This document shows positions 54,161-63,190 of a DNA stretch of 64,000 nucleotides, in pieces (position 1 is the stretch's first letter; every line of letters begins with the position of its first letter). The position numbers and the translations under genes are program-made. Below the pieces are notes generated by a model. The model was not told where the DNA came from. It did not search any database and saw nothing but the letters and a program-made list of their open reading frames with translations. The stretch comes from Saccharopolyspora gloriosae (GTDB lineage: Bacteria > Actinomycetota > Actinomycetes > Mycobacteriales > Pseudonocardiaceae): contig NZ_JACHIV010000001.1 of assembly GCF_014203325.1 (NCBI RefSeq), positions 3,411,501 through 3,475,500 of the forward strand. The letters run 5' to 3'.

Positions 54161-56596
54161 ATGACCGATGAGCACCTATGGCGGTTCAGCGGCCTGGACC
54201 TCGACGACGTGGGACGGCGGGAAGCGTTGTGCACGCTCGGGAACGGGTACTTCGCCACGCGCGGAGCCGCGCCGGAAGCGGTGCGCGACGACGTGCACTA
54301 CCCCGGTACGTACGTGGCGGGCTGCTACGACCGCCGAACAGCCGAGGTCGCCGGGCAGGAAGTCACGAACGAATCGATGGTGAACCTGCCGAACTGGTTG
54401 CCGCTGACGTTCCGCTTCGACGACGGCGCCTGGTTCGACCTTCGCCGATTCTCGCTCGTGGAGCACGAGGTCGAGCTGGACCTCGAACACGCGCTTCTCC
54501 GGCGGCGCTGCCGGTTCCGCGACGACGCAGGCAGGACCACCAGCCTGCTCCAGCGCCGCATCGTCCACATGGGACTGCCACATCTCGCCGCGCTGGAGAC
54601 GACGCTGATCCCCGAAGATCACGCCAGCACCATCACCTTCCGCAGCGGGCTGGACGGCCGCGTGCGCAACTCGGGTGTCGCGCGCTACGAAGAAGTGGAA
54701 CGTCCGCACCTGACCGGTTTCGACGCGCGCGAGCTCTCACCCGACACCGTGCTCTTGAGCGCCCGCAGCGCCCAGTCCCGCATCTCGGTCGCCGAAGCAG
54801 CGCGCACCCGGGTCCGGCTCGACGGCCGTGAACTGTCGCCGCTGCGCACTGTGATCGCCGAAGAGGACCTGATCGCCCACGAGTTCGCCGTGACCGCGGG
54901 GCCGGGACAACACGTCCAGGTGGAGAAAGTGGTCGCGCTGCACACCTCGCGCGACGCCGCGATCTCCGAACCGGCGGCCGAGTCCGCCGAGCTGTGCGCG
55001 GAGGCGGCCGACTTCGACGCGCTGCTGCGCTCGCACCGGGCGGCGTGGGCCCGCTCGTGGCGAACCTTCCACTTCGACGTTCGGGGCTCGGCAGAGATCC
55101 GGCGCAGCGTGCGCCTGCACGTGTTCCACCTGATCCAGACGATCTCGCCGAACACCGCGGACCTCGACGTCGGGGTTCCCGCACGAGGACTTCACGGAGA
55201 GGCCTACCGCGGGCACGTCTTCTGGGACGAGCTGTTCGTGCTGCCCGTGCTCACGTTGCGCGCCCCAGACGAATCCCGCGCGCTGCTGATGTACCGCTAC
55301 CGCCGACTCCACCAAGCCCGCCGCACCGCGCGCCTCGCGGGGAGCACCGGCGCGATGTTCCCCTGGCAGAGCGGCAGCAACGGCAGGGAGGAAAGCCAAG
55401 CGCTGCACCTCAACCCGCGCTCCCGGCACTGGTCGCCCGACCACACCAGCCTCCAACGGCACATCGGCATCGCGATCGCGCACAACACCTGGCGCTACTA
55501 CCAATCGACAGCGGATGAGGCGTTCCTCAACGACTTCGGCGCGGAACTGATCTTGGACACCACCCGGTTCCTCGCCGGGCTCGCCCGCTACGACCCGGCA
55601 CGGGACCGGTACGTCGTCGAAGGCGTCGTCGGCCCCGACGAGTACCACACCGCCTACCCCGGTGCCGCAACGCCGGGAATCAACAACAACGCCTACACCA
55701 ACGTCATGCTGGCCTGGCTGTGCCGGACGGCGTCGACCGTGCTCGACATGCTCTCGGCGCACCGCCGCCGCGAACTGACCACCGAACTCGGCTTGCACAG
55801 CACCGACATCGACCACTGGGACCGGCTGTCCCGCAAGCTGTTCGTGCCCTTCCGCAACGGCATCCCCGACCAGTTCGAGGGCTACTCCGAACTGGCCGAA
55901 CTCGACTGGCGCGGCTACCGCGACCACTACGGCGACATCCGGCGGCTGGACCGCATCCTGGAAGCCGAAGGCGACGACCCCAACCGGTACCAAGCCTCCA
56001 AGCAAGCCGACGTGCTCATGCTGTTCTACCTATTGTCGGCCGAAGAGCTGCGCGACGTGCTCGACCGCCTCGGCTACCCGTTCCCGCCGCACCGCATCCC
56101 CGAAACGATCGAGCACTACCTGCGACGCACCAGCCACGGATCCACCCTCAGCGCGGTGGTGCACGCGTGGGTTCTGGCCAGGGCGAACCGCCACCAGGCT
56201 TGGGAGCACTTCCACCGCGCACTGGACTCCGACGTCCACGACACCCAAGGCGGCAGCACCAGCGAAGGCATCCACCTCGCCGCCATGACCGGCACCATCG
56301 ACCTGCTCCAACGCTGCTTCGCCGGAATCGACGCCCGCGACGGCGCGCTGCACCTCAACCCGTGCTGGCCGCAGGAGCTCGGCGAGCTGAAGCTCGAACT
56401 CCTCTACCGGGGCCACCCCCTGTCCATCACGGTCACCGGCCGCACGGCCGTGGTGCGCGTCGGGCTCAGCTCGGTCCGCACCGAGTTCAGCTGCGCTTGT
56501 GGTGGACGGGAAGCGTTGCTGCGGGGCGGTTCGGCCGTGCGGTTCTCCTTGGAGCACGGCGTCCCCGCCCGCACCGACGTCAGCCACACGCCGTAG
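54161..56596 (+). CDS. GH65 glycoside phosphorylase/hydrolase
   Basis: An 811-residue GH65 enzyme. An N-terminal beta-sandwich (residues 1-270) is followed by the (alpha/alpha)6 barrel with GHVFWDELFVLPVLT, MFPWQSGSNGREESQ and the general-acid Glu494 in VVGPDEYHT. The motif SHGSTLS is the phosphate-binding loop of the phosphorylases. Likely substrates are alpha-linked disaccharides such as trehalose, maltose or kojibiose. In this island it may recycle storage sugar under energy stress. It is in one transcript with the upstream USP gene. Confidence 0.88.
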   Translation: MTDEHLWRFSGLDLDDVGRREALCTLGNGYFATRGAAPEAVRDDVHYPGTYVAGCYDRRTAEVAGQEVTNESMVNLPNWLPLTFRFDDGAWFDLRRFSLVEHEVELDLEHALLRRRCRFRDDAGRTTSLLQRRIVHMGLPHLAALETTLIPEDHASTITFRSGLDGRVRNSGVARYEEVERPHLTGFDARELSPDTVLLSARSAQSRISVAEAARTRVRLDGRELSPLRTVIAEEDLIAHEFAVTAGPGQHVQVEKVVALHTSRDAAISEPAAESAELCAEAADFDALLRSHRAAWARSWRTFHFDVRGSAEIRRSVRLHVFHLIQTISPNTADLDVGVPARGLHGEAYRGHVFWDELFVLPVLTLRAPDESRALLMYRYRRLHQARRTARLAGSTGAMFPWQSGSNGREESQALHLNPRSRHWSPDHTSLQRHIGIAIAHNTWRYYQSTADEAFLNDFGAELILDTTRFLAGLARYDPARDRYVVEGVVGPDEYHTAYPGAATPGINNNAYTNVMLAWLCRTASTVLDMLSAHRRRELTTELGLHSTDIDHWDRLSRKLFVPFRNGIPDQFEGYSELAELDWRGYRDHYGDIRRLDRILEAEGDDPNRYQASKQADVLMLFYLLSAEELRDVLDRLGYPFPPHRIPETIEHYLRRTSHGSTLSAVVHAWVLARANRHQAWEHFHRALDSDVHDTQGGSTSEGIHLAAMTGTIDLLQRCFAGIDARDGALHLNPCWPQELGELKLELLYRGHPLSITVTGRTAVVRVGLSSVRTEFSCACGGREALLRGGSAVRFSLEHGVPARTDVSHTP

Positions 56597-56644
56597 CCGT
56601 CTCCACGACCAGAGCCCGGCCAGGCCGCACCACGGCGACCTCCT

Positions 56645-57016
56645 TCAGATCCACGCCTCGACAGCGAGGAGATCGCGCATGGACACGACCCCTACGACGG
56701 TGCTTCCCTTGACCACCGGCATGTGCCGGACGCCGGTATCGAGCATCCGCCGGGCGACGTCGAGCGTGTCGTCGTCCAGCTTGGCGGAGGTGACGTGTTG
56801 CGATGCGAAGTCCGCGGCCGTCGCGTGGTGCGGAGATGCCTGCTGCGCGACGGCTCGTGTGATGTCGCGTTCTGAAATGATGCCGACGATGATGTTGCCA
56901 TCGACCACCGCGAGCGAACCCACGTGGTGTTCGGTCATCGTCGAGGCCGCATCGGGCAGCGAGTCCGTGCTTGCGCAGGTCAGTGCTCCGGGGTGGTACG
57001 CCTCCGAGACGAGCAT
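56645..57016 (-). CDS. CBS-domain protein
   Basis: A 123-residue tandem CBS protein (LTCASTDSLPDAASTMTEHHVGSLAVVDGNIIVGIISERDITRAV and KLDDDTLDVARRMLDTGVRHMPVVKGSTVVGVVSMRDLLAV). It resembles the hypoxic response protein 1 type. The ATG at 57016 has GGGAGG upstream. It lies 64 bases downstream of the Pup gene on the same strand. Confidence 0.87.
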   Translation of the reverse strand: MLVSEAYHPGALTCASTDSLPDAASTMTEHHVGSLAVVDGNIIVGIISERDITRAVAQQASPHHATAADFASQHVTSAKLDDDTLDVARRMLDTGVRHMPVVKGSTVVGVVSMRDLLAVEAWI

Positions 57017-57080
57017 GAATCCTCCCTGTCCTGTGCCGTGACGACCGCCCGAGCGGAGTGAGCGAACGGCGGCGACGCGG

Positions 57081-57278
57081 CTACTGGCCGCCCTTCTGGA
57101 CGTAGGAACGCACGAACTCTTCGGCCTCCTCGTCCAGGAGTGCATCGATGTCGTCGAGCACGGACTCGGTGTCATCGTCGAGCCCCTCCCGCCGCTCAGA
57201 CCCCGCTGCGTTCACCTCGGGAACTTCCGTCTCGACATCTCGATCGTCATGCCGGTGCTTGTGCTCGCCTCGACGCAT
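57081..57278 (-). CDS. pup: Prokaryotic ubiquitin-like protein Pup, orphan copy
   Basis: A 65-residue, acidic, disordered protein ending GLDDDTESVLDDIDALLDEE then AEEFVRSYVQKGGQ. The C-terminal helix and the GGQ end are diagnostic for Pup, which is deamidated by Dop and attached to lysines by PafA to mark proteins for the proteasome. The N-terminus (RRGEHKHRHDDRDVETEV) differs from the usual form. The ATG has GGAG six bases upstream; a GTG one codon earlier is possible. No dop, prcBA or pafA gene is nearby, so this is probably a second copy. Confidence 0.85.
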   Translation of the reverse strand: MRRGEHKHRHDDRDVETEVPEVNAAGSERREGLDDDTESVLDDIDALLDEEAEEFVRSYVQKGGQ

Positions 57279-57503
57279 CACGCACTCCGTCCGCCGCTTC
57301 GCGGTCCGATTCCGAAGTCGAGCGTGCCGCCGCCCGGCTACTGGTGTGCAGGGCCTATCGACCCGCGTGGGCGGACGGACGTGTCCAGCAGTTGCCGCAA
57401 CGTCGAGCAGCGGGAGATCGGGCTTCTCCTGTGCCTAGCACACGGCCTCGCACGGGAGAGTTCTGAGCAGCGTCATTGCGGCCAGCGCCCCTATGCTCCA
57501 GAC

Positions 57504-59519
57504 GTGCGGGGGGCTGCGACGTGGTTGAAGCGATTGGCCGTGGGACGGCCGGTCCGCAGCGACCAGGTCGCGGAGACGTTGTTGCCGAAGCGGCTGGCCC
57601 TCCCCATCTTCGCCAGCGATCCCTTCTCCTCCGTGGCTTACGCTAGCCAGGAGATACTGCTGGTCTTGGCTTTGGGCGGGGTCGCGGTGCTGCACTTGGC
57701 GTGGTGGGTGGGCGCGGCGGTGGTGCTCCTCCTGGCCGTCGTGACAATCTCCTATCGGCAAGTCGTGCGCGCTTACCCGTCCGGTGGCGGGTCCTACGCC
57801 GTGGCCTCGGAGAACCTCGGGCCCGCGGCCGGGCTGGTCGTGGCCGGGGCACTGATGGTCGACTACGTGCTCACCGTGTCGGTGTCGGTGTCGGCGGGCG
57901 TGGACAACATCATCTCCGCGTTCACCGAGCTGAACCCGTACCGGGTGGAACTCGGCGTCGGGTTCGTCGTCGTGCTCACGGCGTTGAACCTGCGCGGCAT
58001 GCGCGAGTCGGGTCGCGTCTTCGCGTGGCCGAGCTACCTGTTCATCGCCGGTGTGCTGGCCATGACCGCCACCGGATTGATCAGAACGCTGGCAGGGGCC
58101 GCCCCCGTAGCCCAGAGCGCCGCTTACGACGTGCGGGCGGAACACACCTCGTGGACCACCTTCGCGCTGCTGTTCCTGCTGTTGCGGGCGTTCGCCTCAG
58201 GATGCACGGCCCTGACCGGCATGGAAGCGATCTCCAACGGCGTTCCCGCCTTCCGCAAGCCCAAGGCCGGCAACGCCGCGGCCACGATGGCCGCGACCGG
58301 GCTGATCGCGATCACCATGTTCGCCGGGATCACCGCGCTGGCGCTGATCAGCGGAGTGCACTACGCGGAGAACCCCTGCGACTTGATCGGCCTGCCCGGC
58401 GACTGCGCGAACGAGCCACAGCGCACCGTCATCGCTCAGATCGCGGCGGCGGTCTTCGGCGGGACGACCAGCCCGGGCTTCTACTACGTGCAAGCCACCG
58501 CAACGCTGATCCTGATTCTGGCCGCGAACACCGCCTACAGCGGGTTTCCGTTGCTGACCTCGCTGCTGGCACGGCACCGCTACATGCCGCGCCAACTGCA
58601 CACGCGCGGGGACCGGCTGGCCTTCTCCAACGGAATCGTCCTGCTGGCATTCGCCGCAGCAGTCCTGATCTGGCTGTTCGAGGGATCGACCACCCACCTC
58701 ATCCAGCTCTACATCCTCGGCGTGTTCACGTCGTTCACCCTCGCCCAGGCGGGCATGGTGCGGCACTGGAACCGCGAACTGGCCTCGACCACCGACCGGG
58801 CAGGGCGGGGACACCGGCACCGCGCGAAGCTGATCAACGGAGCGGGCACGGTCATGACCGGTCTAGTGCTGGTAATCGTGCTGATCACAAAGTTCTCCCA
58901 CGGCGCCTACCTGGTCGTGATAGCCGTACCGACGCTGGTCGTGCTGATGCGCGGAATCCGCGGCCACTACGACCGGGTCCAACGCGAACTCGAACCGGAG
59001 GACGAGGACACCGTGTTCCCGGCCCGCGTCCACGCGGTGGTACTGGTCTCCAACGTCCGCAAGCCGACCCTGCGCGCACTGAGCTACGCACGTGCTACCC
59101 GCCCGGACGATCTCACCGCGATCACGGTGAACGTCGAGGACGCCGACACACGGCTCCTGGAGCAGGCGTGGCAGCGGCGCGAGATACCCGTCCCACTCAA
59201 GGTGCTCGAATCGCCTTATCGGGAGATCACCCGGCCCGTCGTGCAGTACGTCCGGAATCTGCGGCGGACCAGCCCGCGTGAGGTGGTCGTCGTCTACATC
59301 CCTGAATACGTCTTCGGCCGCTGGTGGGACAACGCGTTGCACAATCAGAGCGCGCTTCGGTTGAAGACCCGGCTGCGATTCGAACCCGGAGTCATGATCA
59401 CCAGCGTGCCTTGGCAGCTGCCGTCCTCCCACGACCGCTACCACGAACTCGAACGCCGCAGGCCCGGCGAACTGCGGCGCGGCATCACCGGCCCGAACTC
59501 AGGTTTTCCGCACCAATAG
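57504..59519 (+). CDS. APC-family amino acid/cation permease
   Basis: A 671-residue transporter. About 12 membrane helices span residues 35-480 (FASDPFSSVAYASQEILLVLALGG opens the first; YPSGGGSYAVASENLG follows). A cytosolic domain of about 170 residues then reads VHAVVLVSNVRKPTLRALSYARATRPDDLTAITVN, a USP-like fold. This is the APC permease type with a C-terminal regulatory domain. The GTG at 57504 is preceded by TATGCT and 6 bases, a likely leaderless start. Substrate unknown. Confidence 0.85.
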   Translation: MRGAATWLKRLAVGRPVRSDQVAETLLPKRLALPIFASDPFSSVAYASQEILLVLALGGVAVLHLAWWVGAAVVLLLAVVTISYRQVVRAYPSGGGSYAVASENLGPAAGLVVAGALMVDYVLTVSVSVSAGVDNIISAFTELNPYRVELGVGFVVVLTALNLRGMRESGRVFAWPSYLFIAGVLAMTATGLIRTLAGAAPVAQSAAYDVRAEHTSWTTFALLFLLLRAFASGCTALTGMEAISNGVPAFRKPKAGNAAATMAATGLIAITMFAGITALALISGVHYAENPCDLIGLPGDCANEPQRTVIAQIAAAVFGGTTSPGFYYVQATATLILILAANTAYSGFPLLTSLLARHRYMPRQLHTRGDRLAFSNGIVLLAFAAAVLIWLFEGSTTHLIQLYILGVFTSFTLAQAGMVRHWNRELASTTDRAGRGHRHRAKLINGAGTVMTGLVLVIVLITKFSHGAYLVVIAVPTLVVLMRGIRGHYDRVQRELEPEDEDTVFPARVHAVVLVSNVRKPTLRALSYARATRPDDLTAITVNVEDADTRLLEQAWQRREIPVPLKVLESPYREITRPVVQYVRNLRRTSPREVVVVYIPEYVFGRWWDNALHNQSALRLKTRLRFEPGVMITSVPWQLPSSHDRYHELERRRPGELRRGITGPNSGFPHQ

Positions 59520-59530
59520 CGACAACAACC

Positions 59531-59550
59531 ACAGGGCTTTGGCCCCTGTG
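59531..59550. promoter_or_regulatory. DosR/DevR-like box or terminator hairpin
   Basis: CAGGGCTTTGGCCCCTG fits the DosR motif GGGnC-TTT-GGnCCC and also forms a CACAGGG/CCCTGTG stem 11 bases after the permease stop. It lies 58 bases before the DUF1876 ATG. Either role, or both, is possible. Confidence 0.45.
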
Positions 59551-59607
59551 TACTCGCCCGAAGACCACCGCACCCTGATGACCCCGGTGACGAGAACAGG
59601 AGGGACC

Positions 59608-59868
59608 ATGCGCACGGAACGATGGACGGTGCTGGTGAACATTTCCGAGCACAGCGATCACACGTCAGCGGACGCCCGTCTGCACAGCCGCGACGACATC
59701 GCGGGCAGAGGACTGGCCAGACGCAATCCCAGCGATACGGACATTCCTGAGATCGGCGCGGAGTTGGCGACCTCCCGGGCACTGTCAGACCTCGCCCACC
59801 AACTGCTCGACGCGTCCATCGCGGACGTCGAACAGGCGACCAGTCACCCGGCGACGTTCCGGAGCTAG
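59608..59868 (+). CDS. DUF1876 (dsRBD-like) protein
   Basis: An 86-residue protein (WTVLVNISEHSDHTSADARLHSRDDIAGRGLARRNPSDTDIPEIGAELATSRALSDLAHQLLDASIADVE). DUF1876 has a double-stranded-RNA-binding-like fold and is frequent in actinobacterial hypoxia islands. The ATG at 59608 has GGAGGG upstream. Function unknown. Confidence 0.88.
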   Translation: MRTERWTVLVNISEHSDHTSADARLHSRDDIAGRGLARRNPSDTDIPEIGAELATSRALSDLAHQLLDASIADVEQATSHPATFRS

Positions 59869-60029
59869 GGCTCGACTCTGGCCTCGGCCGAGTCCGAATC
59901 CGCTCGCCGCGCTTCTTCGCCGCAGGTGACGGCGGCCGGGACTCTCGTCGCCGGCTTCCGTGCGACGTTGGGTCGGAAACAGAAGAATCGGCCGCGAGGG
60001 CCGGGTGGCGACGTGATGGCGCAGGTCGG

Positions 60030-60362
60030 TGACCGGTCGCCGAAGGTGTCCGCTCCGACGACCGCAAGGGCGGTTCGTCGAAGCGCACGCCACGCGGAGC
60101 ACCTCCTTGCGAGGTGCGGTGCCCGCGAGCGGTATCCGGACGCCGTCGTGGACCGCTTCGTCGAACGCGAACCGACCGCGACCGAATCGCTTGCGCACGC
60201 GGCGGGAGTCCACCTCCTCGGAGTGGGCACCGCGGACGCAGTGGGTTCAGCGAGCCGCTGCTCGGCTCACGAGCGATGATCCACCGCTTGCGACGTGGGG
60301 AGGCGAGGCCGCCGCTCACGTCACGCCGCCCCGTGCACGACCTCGCCGCCGAGCACGGCTGA
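60030..60362 (+). pseudogene. Decayed universal stress protein gene
   Basis: Two frames together resemble the end of a USP domain. ERYPDAVVDRFVEREPTATESLAHAAGVHLLGVG in one is followed, after a shift near 60227, by HRGRSGFSEPLLGSRAMIHR in another. The latter aligns with HRGAGGFSEMLLGSVSRGVLHR in the USP encoded at 53318-54154. The remaining bases between 59869 and 60411 show no intact gene. Confidence 0.5.
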
Positions 60363-60411
60363 CCCCGATCACGGGGCCTCCGTTCGCCGATCGAGCAACC
60401 GCGCCGAAGGA

Positions 60412-63084
60412 TCACACGGCGAGCCGCCGCAGCAGTGGATCCTCCGCGACAGCACCACCTATGTTCATCCGGGCCTCCGGGAGGAGCAGCCTTCCCCCGC
60501 TGAACAAAACCGGATCCAGCTCCAGCTCCACCAGCTCAGGCACCTCCTCGGCGAACCGGCCGATTCGCACCAGCAGGTCCACCAGCGCGCTCCGGCCCGA
60601 AGCGGCGTCGGGCCCGGCCCCGAGCACCGCGGTCGCCACGGGGTCGCTCGCCAGGTCTGCCGCGTCTTGGTCGTTGAGCGGCACCAAGCGGTGACTGCGC
60701 GTCGGTGCCAGCCGGCCCGCGGCGCCCCCGAACCCGACACCGAGAACGGGGCCGAACGATTCGTCGTGCTTGGCGGTGACGGAGAGGGAGCGCTCCGAAG
60801 GGACGTGATCGCGCACGGAGACCCCGCGAAAATCCGCACCCACGGTGTTGCGCAGATCCCGCCACGCTCCGCGCAACTGGTCTGCGCCCTCGACGCCCCC
60901 GCGGCTGACCACTTCCGGGTCCGGCGCATCGGTCAGAGCCGTCACGACCACCGGTCCCGCCGCGGCGTTCACCGCCGCGAGGGCTTCCTGCTCGGTGGCG
61001 CACGTCGTCCGGTGCAGCAGCGGCACGCCCACCGGAGCCAGGCAGTCACGGATCTGCTCGAACGACAGCCAGCCGCCGCCCCTCCGGTAGGCCGAGACGG
61101 CGATCACTCGACGACGTGCCGCATCCGCGTCCGCGTCCGCGGGCACCTCGGCGGGTACCGCCGACCGCTCCCGCCAGCGCTGATAGCCCGCGAGCCCGCC
61201 AATCGCCGTCGCGGCCGAGGTGGGGCTGGCCAGGCTTGGCAACGACTCGCCGGAGCAGCGCAGGAACTCCACCGGCAGCGACCGGCCCGGCCGGACCAGG
61301 ACAACCGGAGCCCGGTAGTCCGACGGGTAACTTGCGAGCGCGTCGGCCAGCGCCCCGGCCGGTTCCCCGAGAGCCGTCTCGATGACCGGTACCACCAGGG
61401 CGTCGACATCCGGATCGGCTCGGACCAGCGCGACGCACCGCGCGAACGCGGGAGCCTCGACGACGGCCGTGGTGTCGACGGGGTTGGCCACCGAACCGTA
61501 CGAGGGCAGCAGCCCCGCCAGTTCGTCGCGGGTGGACGAGTGCAGCTCGGCGAAGTCCAGACCGGCACGGGCGCAGGCATCGGCCGTCAGCACTCCCAGC
61601 CCCCCGGCGTTCGTGACGACCGCGACCCGCCTCCCCCGCGGAATCCCTTGCGCGGCGTGCACCGCCAGCACCGCCAGCACGTCGTCGACGTCGTCCGCTC
61701 CGATGATCCCGGCCTGCAGCAGCAGCGCTTCCCGGAAGGCCTCGGGGGCAGTGGTGGACGAGCTGTGCACGGCCGCCGCGCGCCGCGCGACCGGGCTCGC
61801 CCCGCCACGCAGCAGCACGAGCGGTTTCGCCCGTCCGAGGTGTCTCGCGGACCAGGAGAACTTGCGGGGATTGCCGAACGATTCCAGGTACACGACGCCG
61901 ATCCCGGTGCGCTCGTCCTGATCCCACCATTGGAGCAGGTCGTTGCCGCTCACGTCGTACTTGTCCCCTGCCGACACGAGCGTCGAGACGCCGAGGCCCA
62001 GCTGCCGCAGCCGGCTCAGCAGCACGATCCCGACACCACCGGACTGCGTGACGATCCCTACGTCACCCGGCGGAATTCCGTCCACTCCGAAGGTGGCGTC
62101 CAGGCGCACGTCCGGGTCCGAGTTGACCGCTCCGAAGCAGTTGGGGCCCAGCAGCCGCATCCCCCACCGGCGGACCGCGGAGACGAGTTCCCGCGCGTCC
62201 GCGCCGCCGAGCCCGGAGCTCACGACGAGCAGCGCGCGCACGCCACGCCGACCGCACTGCTCGGCGACCTCGGCGACCGAGCGGGCCGGTACGCACAGCA
62301 CTGCCAGCTCAGGTGCCTCCGGGAGCCGCGCGAGGTCCGGGAAGGCCGCCACCCCCTCGATCTCGGCGGTGCGCGGATTGATCGGGAAGACGGTCCCCCG
62401 GTACCCGCCTGCGAGGAGGTTCCGCAGCACCGCGTTTCCCACCTTGCCGCGGGACGCGCTGGCCCCGACCACCGCGACCGATCGCGGCGCCAGCAGGTGT
62501 CGCAGGCTTTCCGCCGTAGCGGCGCGATCTCGTGCAGCACGGCGTTCCGAGTAAGAATCGTCCTGCCCCAGCTCGACGACGACGTGCGTCACTGATCCTT
62601 CGACGGTGTGCAGGCAGTGCAGTCCGCTGTCCAGGAAAACACGCAACATCGCGGCGTTCGTGGTGAGCACCTCCGCGATGAAGGTGCGCACACCCCGCCG
62701 CGACGCCGCGAACGCGAGGTGTTCCAACAGCAACGTCGCCACGCCTTTGGCGTGCACATCGTGCTCGACGACGAACGCGACTTCGGCATGCGCCGGGTCG
62801 TCCACGACTTCGAAGTGGCCGATTCCGATCAGCCTCCGCTGGCGGAAGACCCCCATCGCGACGACCTCGGCGTCCTCGGCCACCAACAGGTGGCGCAGCA
62901 ACCGCTCGACGGTCTTCGGAGACGGGACGCCCAGGAACCGCGAGTGGAGGTCGCCTTGCGGCAACTCCGCGTGCAGCCGACGCACTTCCACGGCATCGCG
63001 TTCGGTCAGCGCCCTGAGTTCGACCACCTGGCCGTCCGCCAGGAGAGCGTGCAACCCGGCCTCCGCGGGCTCGAATCCGTTCAT
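60412..63084 (-). CDS. GNAT acetyltransferase fused to NDP-forming acyl-CoA synthetase
   Basis: An 890-residue protein. Residues 20-175 form a GNAT domain (EVAFVVEHDVHAKGVATLLLEHLAFAASRRGV). Then come the CoA-binding domain (SVAVVGASASRGKVGNAVLRNLLAGGYRGTVFPINP), succinyl-CoA-ligase-like domains (GLLGPNCFG type, VTQSGGVG, VTNAGGLGVL) and a C-terminal ATP-grasp part. This is a protein lysine acetyltransferase (Pat-like) with the GNAT domain first, whereas E. coli PatZ has it last. It may acetylate acyl-CoA synthetases under stress. The ATG at 63084 or the GTG at 63093 starts it. Confidence 0.87.
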   Translation of the reverse strand: MNGFEPAEAGLHALLADGQVVELRALTERDAVEVRRLHAELPQGDLHSRFLGVPSPKTVERLLRHLLVAEDAEVVAMGVFRQRRLIGIGHFEVVDDPAHAEVAFVVEHDVHAKGVATLLLEHLAFAASRRGVRTFIAEVLTTNAAMLRVFLDSGLHCLHTVEGSVTHVVVELGQDDSYSERRAARDRAATAESLRHLLAPRSVAVVGASASRGKVGNAVLRNLLAGGYRGTVFPINPRTAEIEGVAAFPDLARLPEAPELAVLCVPARSVAEVAEQCGRRGVRALLVVSSGLGGADARELVSAVRRWGMRLLGPNCFGAVNSDPDVRLDATFGVDGIPPGDVGIVTQSGGVGIVLLSRLRQLGLGVSTLVSAGDKYDVSGNDLLQWWDQDERTGIGVVYLESFGNPRKFSWSARHLGRAKPLVLLRGGASPVARRAAAVHSSSTTAPEAFREALLLQAGIIGADDVDDVLAVLAVHAAQGIPRGRRVAVVTNAGGLGVLTADACARAGLDFAELHSSTRDELAGLLPSYGSVANPVDTTAVVEAPAFARCVALVRADPDVDALVVPVIETALGEPAGALADALASYPSDYRAPVVLVRPGRSLPVEFLRCSGESLPSLASPTSAATAIGGLAGYQRWRERSAVPAEVPADADADAARRRVIAVSAYRRGGGWLSFEQIRDCLAPVGVPLLHRTTCATEQEALAAVNAAAGPVVVTALTDAPDPEVVSRGGVEGADQLRGAWRDLRNTVGADFRGVSVRDHVPSERSLSVTAKHDESFGPVLGVGFGGAAGRLAPTRSHRLVPLNDQDAADLASDPVATAVLGAGPDAASGRSALVDLLVRIGRFAEEVPELVELELDPVLFSGGRLLLPEARMNIGGAVAEDPLLRRLAV

Positions 63085-63190
63085 CGCCACCACTTCCAGC
63101 CGCCGTACCGCCGCGGCTGCTGCGCCTCCCCGCGATCATCCGTGCGGAGCGGAACGCGTCCGGCAGGTGGCGGAGCCACGCCCGTCCTGG

